DNA of 9,621 bases from Acidobacteriota bacterium (GTDB taxonomy: Bacteria; Acidobacteriota; Terriglobia; Terriglobales; Acidobacteriaceae). Positions 1 to 5,873 of this stretch are shown piece by piece; the first letter of the stretch is position 1; each line of letters begins with the position of its first letter. The stretch is taken from the NCBI GenBank assembly GCA_021811745.1, contig JAJZNH010000892.1, positions 1 to 9,621 on the forward strand. The letters are read 5' to 3'. Below the pieces are notes generated by a model. It did not search any database and was not told where the DNA came from. It was given only the letters and a program-made list of their open reading frames with translations. A program made the translations under genes and the position numbers.

Positions 1-8
1 TGAATTGA

Positions 9-45
9 CCGCGGCAGTTCTTTGTGGAAGAATCCGAAGCCGCGG
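9..45 (+). other. Stem-loop in leader of the first gene
   Basis: CCGCGGC at 9-15 is the exact reverse complement of GCCGCGG at 39-45. Inside it TTCTT (18-22) pairs with AAGAA (28-32) around a five-base loop (23-27), giving 12 possible base pairs with an asymmetric internal loop. No T-run follows the right arm, so it is not a textbook intrinsic terminator. It lies between a TGA at positions 1-3, which could be the stop of an upstream gene, and the first start codon at 130. It could be a terminator remnant, an mRNA-stabilising hairpin or a 5' UTR element. The pairing is seen; the function is inference. Confidence 0.35.
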
Positions 46-129
46 CACATCGACCATGCAGCCGGCGCTGAAATACATTGCGCATCCTCGCGAATCGATA
101 TCCAATGGAGGGAGCCAGGCCAGTCGGAA

Positions 130-1197
130 ATGAGTGAATTCAAAGCAATCCCTATACGTGGATCTATCTTGGTCTTTGTGGCGCTGGCGCTTTTCATTCC
201 TCCTGCGCATACGGCACGCGCAGCGCAGAGTCGCGGCTCGGACGATGCGGCGCCGCGCAATTGCGCTTCGGCGGAGCAGGAGCCCTACCCGAAGGCTCTT
301 ATCTCGAATGGCCTCGTCGACGCCGTGGTGTACCTGCCCGATGCGGAGAAAGGCTACAATCGCGGCTCGCGCTTCGACTGGTCGGGCATGATCGGCTGCC
401 TCGCTTATAAGGGCCACACGTACTTCGGCGTCTGGTTCCCGCGCTACGATCCCCTGCTGCACGACTCGATCACCGGCCCCGTGGAGGAGTTCCGGTCAAG
501 CAACGGTGAAAGCGCCCCGTTCTATGACGAAGCCAAGCCGGGCGGCCTGTTTGTCAAGCCCGGCATCGGTGTCCTGCGTCGCATCGACGATACGCCCTTC
601 AAGTTTTCCACACACTATCCGCTGGTTGACGGAGGTCATTGGACTGTTCAAGCCCGGCGAAGCAGTGTCACCTTCCGGCAGAACCTCAAATCCACACTGG
701 GAGTTGGTTACGTCTACACGAAAGTGTTGAAGCTCGACAAGCACGCGCCCGTGCTCATCCTCCAGCATGAGTTGAAAAACACCGGCAGCAAGACCATCGA
801 CACAGAGGTCTACGATCACGACTTCTTTGTGCTCGATGGCGCTCCCACAGGCCCCGGTGTGGTGGTGAAGTTTCCCTTCGAGCCCAAGGCGGAGCGGCCC
901 CTCGGGAACGGCGCCAGGATCGAGGGTAAAGACATTGTGTACAGCCGCGAACTGCGGACTGGTGAAAGCGCCTCCAGCTTTCTCACCGGCTACTCCAATA
1001 GCCCCTCCGATTACAAGATCGTCGTGGTGAATCACAACACGGGAGCGGGCGTGGAGCAGTCCGGCGATCAGCCGATTGCGCAGCTTAACTTCTGGTCGAT
1101 CCGCACCACCGTTTGTCCGGAGGCCTACGTTCACCTGGTCATTCCACCCGGGCAAACCGCGCACTGGACAATCCGCTATCGTTTTTACGCGAAATAG
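130..1197 (+). CDS. Secreted protein of unknown function, probable galactose-mutarotase-like fold
   Basis: This is a 355-residue protein beginning MSEFKAIP. The N-terminus looks like a Sec signal peptide: a basic residue at R10, a hydrophobic stretch at about 12-25 (SILVFVALALFIP) and a small-residue cleavage site near ARAA (29-32), so the product is probably exported. The mature part is rich in beta-strand-like segments with aromatic and acidic motifs such as RFDWSGMI (81-88), GPVEEF (116-121), YDHDFFVLDG (228-237) and FWSIRTTVCPE (321-331). The layout resembles the aldose-1-epimerase/galactose-mutarotase beta-sandwich superfamily, and I associate similar proteins, usually called hypothetical, with Acidobacteria. 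That assignment rests on memory; no catalytic His/Glu pair was verified and the substrate is unknown. The ATG at 130 was chosen because it directly precedes the signal peptide and has GGAGGGAG at 107-114, about 15 bases upstream, a rather long spacing. The frame stays open upstream to a TTG at 22, but that would put 36 non-hydrophobic residues before the signal peptide. Confidence 0.72.
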   Translation: MSEFKAIPIRGSILVFVALALFIPPAHTARAAQSRGSDDAAPRNCASAEQEPYPKALISNGLVDAVVYLPDAEKGYNRGSRFDWSGMIGCLAYKGHTYFGVWFPRYDPLLHDSITGPVEEFRSSNGESAPFYDEAKPGGLFVKPGIGVLRRIDDTPFKFSTHYPLVDGGHWTVQARRSSVTFRQNLKSTLGVGYVYTKVLKLDKHAPVLILQHELKNTGSKTIDTEVYDHDFFVLDGAPTGPGVVVKFPFEPKAERPLGNGARIEGKDIVYSRELRTGESASSFLTGYSNSPSDYKIVVVNHNTGAGVEQSGDQPIAQLNFWSIRTTVCPEAYVHLVIPPGQTAHWTIRYRFYAK

Positions 1198-1216
1198 GCG
1201 GCCTCGGCCTTATTTT
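1195..1216. terminator. Possible weak bidirectional terminator between convergent genes
   Basis: Only 12 bp separate the stop of the secreted-protein gene (TAG, 1195-1197) from the stop of cdd (TAA on minus, 1210-1212). The sequence there holds AGGC (1196-1199) and GCCT (1207-1210), a four-base stem with a GC-rich loop. T-rich sequence flanks it on both strands: TATTTT at 1211-1216 on plus, and TATTTC read on minus. The stem is short, so this is a weak candidate; shared termination is inferred mainly from the convergent gene order. Confidence 0.22.
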
Positions 1217-1638
1217 CTGAAGCCGAATGCCTCTGGCAACAATCCCGAGAAGGCCATTACTCGTATTCCGTCTGCCGCGGGAAAGACCACCTGCGCATCT
1301 GGCAGGACGAACTCAGCCAGCACCTGGCGACAGGCTCCGCAGGGCGAACTGGGTGCGCCATTCAGATTGGCTACGGCCACAGCCGCCACGCGCATCTCCG
1401 GCCCGAATTGGGCAACGGCCCGCACCAGCGCAGCCCGCTCGGCGCAGATGGTCAGCCCGTAGCTGGCGTTCTCCACGTTGGTGCCCGTTACGATCTCGCC
1501 GCCGGCCAGCCTGAGCGCCGCGCCCACCTTGAAGTTCGAGTAAGGCGAGTAGGAGTTCTGCGCCGCATGGCGCGCCCGTTCGAAGATCGCTGCCAGCTCC
1601 GGCTCTAGCGGAATGTGATCCTTCATCGCGTCTTCCAT
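1210..1638 (-). CDS. cdd: Cytidine deaminase
   Basis: This zinc-dependent enzyme deaminates cytidine and deoxycytidine to uridine and deoxyuridine in cytoplasmic pyrimidine salvage. With the start at 1638 it has 142 residues, normal for the small homotetrameric class. Visible family motifs are YSPYSNFKVGA (30-40), the ribose-binding TNVENASYG (53-61), the zinc/catalytic ICAERAA (C65, proton-shuttling E67) and the second zinc motif PCGACRQ (C100, C103). The C-terminus LLPEAFGF is also typical, so the gene looks complete. The start is uncertain. The ATG at 1638 has an AGG-containing stretch about 10 bases upstream, while an ATG four codons later (1626) has GGAAG at good spacing. The frame is also open upstream to an ATG at 1671, but those extra residues (MFYAQGSGSRA) are not family-like. 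The gene is divergent from the chemosensory operon with no obvious functional link. Confidence 0.93.
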   Translation of the reverse strand: MEDAMKDHIPLEPELAAIFERARHAAQNSYSPYSNFKVGAALRLAGGEIVTGTNVENASYGLTICAERAALVRAVAQFGPEMRVAAVAVANLNGAPSSPCGACRQVLAEFVLPDAQVVFPAADGIRVMAFSGLLPEAFGFRK

Positions 1639-1825
1639 CGCACGGCTACCTGATCCTTGAGCGTAAAACATTGCCGCCTCCGCTGTACACCGCTCCGAAA
1701 GGTAATGACATTTCTGACCCCTGTTCCCTCAAGTTCATCCTCATTGAACCGATAAGTAACTTGAGAACTTGTTGCCCCGGAGTTGTGGTTCCTGCCGCAT
1801 GCGTGAACCCAAGGGACGAAACCCA
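1639..1825. promoter_or_regulatory. Divergent intergenic region, cdd / cheA promoters presumed
   Basis: This is the only sizeable non-coding gap next to the chemosensory operon, so the cheA operon promoter (rightward) and the cdd promoter (leftward) most likely lie here. I could not identify convincing sigma-70, sigma-28 or sigma-54 elements. TTGAAC (1744-1749) and TTGAGA (1761-1766) resemble -35 boxes, but no good -10 box follows at 16-18 bases. The part from about 1685 to 1775 is more AT-rich than its surroundings, as expected of a promoter region. It also contains the repeated hexamer listed separately. Confidence 0.45.
1728..1771. repeat. Inverted/direct repeat cluster of AACTTG, possible operator
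   Basis: CTCAAGTT at 1728-1735 is the perfect reverse complement of AACTTGAG at 1758-1765, with a 22-base spacer, so arm centres are 30 bp apart (about three helical turns). A further AACTTG follows at 1766-1771, in direct orientation eight bases after the second copy. Three copies of one hexamer therefore fall within 44 bp between two divergent genes. This could be a regulator-binding site or a hairpin in a leader RNA. A single 8-bp inverted repeat in a region this size is not rare by chance, so confidence is limited. Confidence 0.3.
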
Positions 1826-4051
1826 ATGGACGAATTGACGCGGGAATTTCTAATCGAGAGTCAGGAAGGACTGGACCGCATGGAGCGGTGCCTGACCGAA
1901 CTGGAAACGCGGCCGCAGGACGCAGAACTGCTGGCGGAAATCTTTCGTTCCGTTCATACCATCAAAGGCACCACCGGCTTTCTAGGGTTCAAACGGTTGG
2001 AGAAGCTGGCCCACGCCGGCGAAAACCTGCTCGGCCTGCTGCGCGACGGCAAACTGGCCGCTGACGGAGCCATCATCACCGGCCTGTTGCAACTGCTTGA
2101 CGCGCTCCGTTCCATTCTGAAGACGATTGAGGCCGAAGGCGCCGAGGGAACAGAGGACGATGCCGTGCTGATAGGGTGGCTGGAGGAGTTGCAGCTTCCG
2201 GCGCTGGCCGCGAGCGCTCCGGCTGACTGCGCCGCTGCTGCTACGCGTTCGGCGCGCAAGCCTGACTTTCAGCAAACCGCGGCTGCAGAGTCCGCTTCAA
2301 TGCCAGCTCCGGCGCCCGCCGCGGCGGAGTCAGATCCGGCCGCGCAGCGCGCCTCCAGCTCAACAGCGGAAAGCACGCTGCGTGTCGATGTGGCGCTACT
2401 GAATCGCATGATGAATCTGGTGGGCGAACTGGTGCTGACCCGCAACCAGATTTTGCAGGCGACCGCGGCCGATCCCAATATGACGCAGCTTTCGCGCCGC
2501 CTCGACATGGTGACCGCCGATCTGCGCGAGTCGGTGATGAAGGCCCGGATGCAGCCCATCTCGCACATCTTCTCCAAGGTTCCGCGCATCGTGCGCGACC
2601 TCTGCCAGTCGCTAGGCCGCCGCGTGCGCGTGCGGATGGAAGGCCAGGAGACAGAGCTGGACAAGAGCCTTCTGGAGGCCATCAAGGATCCCATCACCCA
2701 TGCGGTCCGCAACGCGCTTGATCACGGCATCGAGCCGTCACAGGAGCGCCGTGCGGCGGGCAAGTATCCCGAAGGCTTGCTCACGCTGCGCGCAGCGCAG
2801 GAGGGCAGCCACGTCGTCATCGAAATCGGCGACGACGGTGCCGGCATCGCCGTCGACAGAGTGCGCGGCAAGGCCGTCGAGCGCGGGCTTGTGGCGGCGG
2901 AGCGCGCGGCAAAGATGAGCGAGCGCGAGTTGCTGCAACTCGTCTTTCTGCCCGGCTTTTCCACCGCCGCTGCGGTCACCAGCGTCAGCGGCCGGGGCGT
3001 GGGCATGGATGTGGTCCGCACCAACGTGGAGAAGATCGGCGGCAAAGTCGAGATCGATTCGCACCCGGGCGAGGGAACGACACTGCGGCTGCGCATTCCG
3101 CTCACGCTGGCCATCGTTCCGGCGCTCATTGTGCGCAGCCTCGGCCAGAGCTTTGCGCTGCCGCAGGGCGCGCTCTCCGAACTGGTGCATGTTCCGCCCG
3201 AGCAGGTCACCACGGCCATCGAGTGGATCGAGGGCACGCCGCTTTACCGGCTGCGCGGCAGGCTGCTGCCGCTGGTCTTTCTGGATCGTCTACTGCAGCC
3301 CGGCGGTGACCATCGAGCCGCCGCGAAGCGCAACAACTTCATCGCCACTCTCAATGCCGATGGCCGCCGCTTTGGCCTTGTGGTCGAAGGCCTGGCCGAT
3401 CCCGAAGAGATTGTGGTCAAGCCGCTCAGCGCGGCGCTCAAGGATATCGGCCTTTACTCTGGCGCGACCGTGCTGGGTAACGGCCATCTGGCGCTGATTC
3501 TTGATCCTGGAGCAATTGCCATGAAGGCCGGCATAACCGTGAGTGCGGAAGATGCAGCAGCGCGAGCGGCGGATGAAACGGAAGGCGAGGCCGAAGATGG
3601 AGCCGAGTATCTGCTGGTCGAGATCGGAGGACGCAGCGCCGCAGTACCGCTCGCCAGTGTTTTGCGCATTGAACAGCTTCCGCTCACGCGCATCGAGTAC
3701 GTCGGCTGCCGGCCGGTGGTGAACTTCCAGGGACAGCTACTGCCGGTCGAGGATGCAGGCGGAGTATTGGCCGCAACTGAAGGGAGCGCCGCGGACAAGA
3801 ACGCCCCTGCAGCGCGGATCGTTGTCGTTGTTTGCCGCGAGGGCAATCGCCAGGTCGGTATTGCGGTCTCGCAAGTGCTCGATGTGGCCTCGGGCGGTGA
3901 TCTCTGCGAGGCCGGCAGTAGCCGACCTGCGGCTGGCCTCACTCTGCTCGGGAATCGTGTAACCGGCATCGTCAATCTCGGCGGCGCGGCTCCGTTGTTG
4001 GTGGAAAGCAAACCGGAGGAATGGATTCGGATCGAAGAGGGGGTGCGATGA
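1826..4051 (+). CDS. cheA: Chemotaxis sensor histidine kinase CheA, P2-less, with two C-terminal CheW-like domains
   Basis: CheA autophosphorylates on a His in its Hpt domain under receptor control and passes phosphate to response regulators. The protein has 741 residues. Order: P1/Hpt (about 1-120, phospho-His H44 in SVHTIKGTTGFLGF); an Ala/Pro/Ser-rich linker (about 124-184) where P2 would normally be; P3 dimerisation helices (about 185-262, RMMNLVGELVLTRNQ); the P4 ATPase with N box DPITHAVRNALDHGIE (288-303), G1 DDGAGI (336-341), G2 SGRGVGMDVV (388-397) and GEGTTLRLRIPL (415-426); a CheW-like P5 (about 432-567); and a second CheW-like domain (about 592-725, with VNFQGQLLPVED). All catalytic motifs look intact. 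The ATG at 1826 has AAGGGA at 1811-1816; upstream in-frame codons reach only a TTG at 1769 with no family-like sequence. It is the first gene of the operon and overlaps cheW by 4 bp. The absent P2 and doubled P5-like module are the unusual points. Confidence 0.94.
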   Translation: MDELTREFLIESQEGLDRMERCLTELETRPQDAELLAEIFRSVHTIKGTTGFLGFKRLEKLAHAGENLLGLLRDGKLAADGAIITGLLQLLDALRSILKTIEAEGAEGTEDDAVLIGWLEELQLPALAASAPADCAAAATRSARKPDFQQTAAAESASMPAPAPAAAESDPAAQRASSSTAESTLRVDVALLNRMMNLVGELVLTRNQILQATAADPNMTQLSRRLDMVTADLRESVMKARMQPISHIFSKVPRIVRDLCQSLGRRVRVRMEGQETELDKSLLEAIKDPITHAVRNALDHGIEPSQERRAAGKYPEGLLTLRAAQEGSHVVIEIGDDGAGIAVDRVRGKAVERGLVAAERAAKMSERELLQLVFLPGFSTAAAVTSVSGRGVGMDVVRTNVEKIGGKVEIDSHPGEGTTLRLRIPLTLAIVPALIVRSLGQSFALPQGALSELVHVPPEQVTTAIEWIEGTPLYRLRGRLLPLVFLDRLLQPGGDHRAAAKRNNFIATLNADGRRFGLVVEGLADPEEIVVKPLSAALKDIGLYSGATVLGNGHLALILDPGAIAMKAGITVSAEDAAARAADETEGEAEDGAEYLLVEIGGRSAAVPLASVLRIEQLPLTRIEYVGCRPVVNFQGQLLPVEDAGGVLAATEGSAADKNAPAARIVVVVCREGNRQVGIAVSQVLDVASGGDLCEAGSSRPAAGLTLLGNRVTGIVNLGGAAPLLVESKPEEWIRIEEGVR

Positions 4052-4515
4052 GTGCGGTAACAGCAGTCAGTCTCAAGGAAAGAGCCGCGGCGCTCGTGGA
4101 GGTCTGTTCCGTGCGCCTGGGGCAGGCATGGTTCGGCGTGCCAATCAACCACATCGTAGAGATTGTCGGCTCGGCCCGGCCGCAGCCGGTGCCGCTGGCT
4201 CCGGGATACGTAGGCGGACTGGTTCACTATCGTGGCGATGTGCTGACTACGGTGAGCCTGCGCAAATTGCTCGGCATGCCGCTGGTGGAGGGCGTGCAGG
4301 ATGTGCTCGTTCTGGAGAACGCGGGCATCTGTTTTGGACTTCTGGTGGACTCGGTGGGCGAAGTGCTCACGGTATCTTCGGCTGACCATGAGCAGAATCC
4401 CCCAACGCTGGACGAGCGCCGCGGAGCCTTGTTCGCCGGCGCCTACAAGCTCGAGGGCAGGCTGCTGGTGATGCTGGATCCGGCGCGGCTCGATCCGGTG
4501 CGCCTGGCGGCGTGA
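4048..4515 (+). CDS. cheW: Chemotaxis coupling protein CheW
   Basis: CheW is the cytoplasmic adaptor that links chemoreceptors to the CheA P5 domain in signalling arrays. At 155 residues it is one complete CheW domain. The signature GLVHYRGDVLTTVSLRKLLG (57-76) matches the family's usual 'GxxNLRGxVxPVxDLRxxxG' pattern, with the conserved Arg at R62, and the C-terminal strand pair LEGRLLVMLDPARL (135-148) is also typical. It starts at an ATG overlapping the cheA stop (ATGA, 4048-4051), with GAAGAGGGGG at 4034-4043 as ribosome-binding site, which indicates translational coupling to cheA. An in-frame ATG at 4021 is possible but would extend the overlap. With the two CheW-like domains of CheA, the locus encodes three consecutive CheW folds. 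Only one free CheW is present, so several receptor classes may share it. Confidence 0.94.
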   Translation: MSAVTAVSLKERAAALVEVCSVRLGQAWFGVPINHIVEIVGSARPQPVPLAPGYVGGLVHYRGDVLTTVSLRKLLGMPLVEGVQDVLVLENAGICFGLLVDSVGEVLTVSSADHEQNPPTLDERRGALFAGAYKLEGRLLVMLDPARLDPVRLAA

Positions 4516-4551
4516 GAAAAGCAGCTACAAGCCGTTTTATTTGAGGCGAAG

Positions 4552-4737
4552 ATGCGCGCACTCATCGTTGACGACTCGCGCTTCGTGAGAAGTTATCTGC
4601 GCAGCCTTCTTGAAGGCAAGGGAATCGAGTGCGCGGAGGCGGCGGATGACCCGGCGGACATCGAGATGCTTCGCAGAGGTGCGGCATTCGCCCTTGCCCT
4701 GCTGGAATGGAACATGCTGGGCGGGATGGAGGTCTGA
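4552..4737 (+). pseudogene. Truncated CheY-like receiver (N-terminal half only)
   Basis: This 61-codon frame starts like a normal CheY: MRALIVDDSRFVRSYLRSLL has the paired acidic residues D7/D8 and the DDS motif, and LLEWNMLGGMEV corresponds to the usual 'LxDWNMPxMDGLE' around the phosphorylation site. Translation then stops at TGA 4735-4737, so helix 3 to helix 5, including the conserved Thr/Ser and Lys, are missing; normal CheY is about 120 residues. The phosphorylatable Asp is replaced by Glu (E52). No C-terminal receiver half was found in the other frames, and cheB begins 3 bp later, so a deletion is more likely than a frameshift. The start is well formed, with GAGG at 4543-4546 five bases before the ATG. 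The 3' end contains GGAGGT (4728-4733), which serves cheB. A folded receiver is unlikely; I read this as a decayed cheY kept perhaps for coupling, though a functional short peptide cannot be excluded. Confidence 0.75.
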
Positions 4738-4740
4738 GCG

Positions 4741-5871
4741 ATGGCGGCCGATTGCCGGACCAGGATTCTCATCGTTGACGACTCCGCGGTGATGCGGAGC
4801 CTGCTGCGCAGCGCCGTCTCGTCTGATCCCCATCTTCAGGTGGCCGGAACCGCAGCCGACGGTCAGGCGGCATTGAGCAGTCTCGATCTCCTGCGTCCGG
4901 ATCTGATCCTGCTGGACGTGGAGATGCCGGTGATGGACGGCCTGGCCACTCTGCGCGAGTTGCGGCGGCGCGGCCATACGATGCCGGTGGTGATGTGCAG
5001 CTCGCTCACTCAGCGCGGCGCCAAGGTGACCATCGAGGCCCTGGCCTGTGGGGCTTCGGATTACGTCGCCAAGCCTGCCGGCGAACCGAATCGCGAGTCG
5101 GCAATCCGGACGCTGGCACGCGAACTGGTTCCCAGAATTCATGCTGTTACCAGTAAGGCGCATAAGCAGCCGCAGCCGCTTTTCTCAGCCGCGCCGGATT
5201 CGCCTGCGAATTTTGCCCTACCGTTGCCCAAAATTGAATCACCGCGGATCTCTCCAACGGTGCTCGTGGTCGGCGTCTCCACCGGTGGTCCGGCTGCTCT
5301 TGAGTTGCTGTTGCCCGCCTTGCCGGCCGGTTTTCCGCTGCCGGTGCTGATTGTGCAGCACATGCCTGCGCTCTTCACCGGTCTGCTGGCCGAGCGCCTG
5401 AGTACGCGTTGCGCCTTGCGTGTGCGCGAGGCAGCCGAAGGTGAGCCGGTGCGCGCGGGAACTGCGTGGATTGCGCGCGGCGACTGGCACATGGAAGTGC
5501 TTGTGCCGGGGCGCTCCGCCGCTCCGCCTACGCTGTACCTGCACCAGGGGCCGCTCGAAAATCACTGCCGCCCCGCCGTCGATGTTCTGTTTCGCAGCGC
5601 GGCCAAAGTCTGCGGCGCGGGCGTGCTGGCGGTGGTTCTGACCGGCATGGGCTCCGACGGCCTCAAGGGTTGCCGCAGTATCCGGGAGCAGGGTGGGATC
5701 GTGTTCGCCCAGGATCAGGCCACCAGCATAGTGTGGGGAATGCCCGGTGCGGTCGCTTCTGCGGGCCTGGCACACAGGGTGCTTCCGCTCGACGCATTGG
5801 CCACTGAAATCCTCCGCATCGTCGGCGGGGTGCGCCATGAACAAATCGAGCTTCGCGGACGGATGGTCTAA
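4741..5871 (+). CDS. cheB: Chemotaxis protein-glutamate methylesterase/glutaminase CheB
   Basis: CheB removes methyl groups from receptor glutamates and deamidates receptor glutamines; phosphorylation of its receiver by CheA activates it, closing the adaptation loop. The 376 residues divide into an N-terminal receiver (about 7-125), a linker rich in Pro and Ala (about 138-170) and the C-terminal esterase (about 172-362). In the receiver, D13/D14 form the acidic pocket, D59 in LLDVEMP is the phosphoacceptor and K111 is the conserved Lys. The catalytic triad is visible as S180 (GVSTGGP), H207 (VQHMP) and D306 (TGMGSDGL), so the enzyme should be active. GGAGGT at 4728-4733, seven bases before the ATG, sits inside the end of the cheY remnant. 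It follows that remnant in the same reading frame, separated only by TGA and one codon, and is followed by cheR after 2 bp. Confidence 0.96.
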   Translation: MAADCRTRILIVDDSAVMRSLLRSAVSSDPHLQVAGTAADGQAALSSLDLLRPDLILLDVEMPVMDGLATLRELRRRGHTMPVVMCSSLTQRGAKVTIEALACGASDYVAKPAGEPNRESAIRTLARELVPRIHAVTSKAHKQPQPLFSAAPDSPANFALPLPKIESPRISPTVLVVGVSTGGPAALELLLPALPAGFPLPVLIVQHMPALFTGLLAERLSTRCALRVREAAEGEPVRAGTAWIARGDWHMEVLVPGRSAAPPTLYLHQGPLENHCRPAVDVLFRSAAKVCGAGVLAVVLTGMGSDGLKGCRSIREQGGIVFAQDQATSIVWGMPGAVASAGLAHRVLPLDALATEILRIVGGVRHEQIELRGRMV

Positions 5872-5873
5872 GA

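Noticed and set aside
496..1164. 222-codon open frame on minus inside the secreted-protein gene
   Set aside because: The plus-strand frame has a signal peptide, ribosome-binding site and protein-like composition; the antisense frame has none of these.
1685..1825. Sigma-28 or sigma-54 promoter for the che operon
   Set aside because: I looked for TGGCAC-N5-TTGC and TAAA-N15-GCCGATAA-like elements and found no acceptable match.
3454..4389. 311-codon open frame on minus across the cheA/cheW junction
   Set aside because: It spans two well-supported plus-strand genes, has low-complexity Ser/Arg/Pro-rich composition and no family motif.
4610..4792. Overlapping +1 frame in the cheY remnant that might carry the missing receiver half after a frameshift
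   Set aside because: Its translation is Arg/Trp/Ser-rich with no receiver strands or conserved Lys, and cheB starts immediately, so a deletion explains the truncation better than a frameshift.
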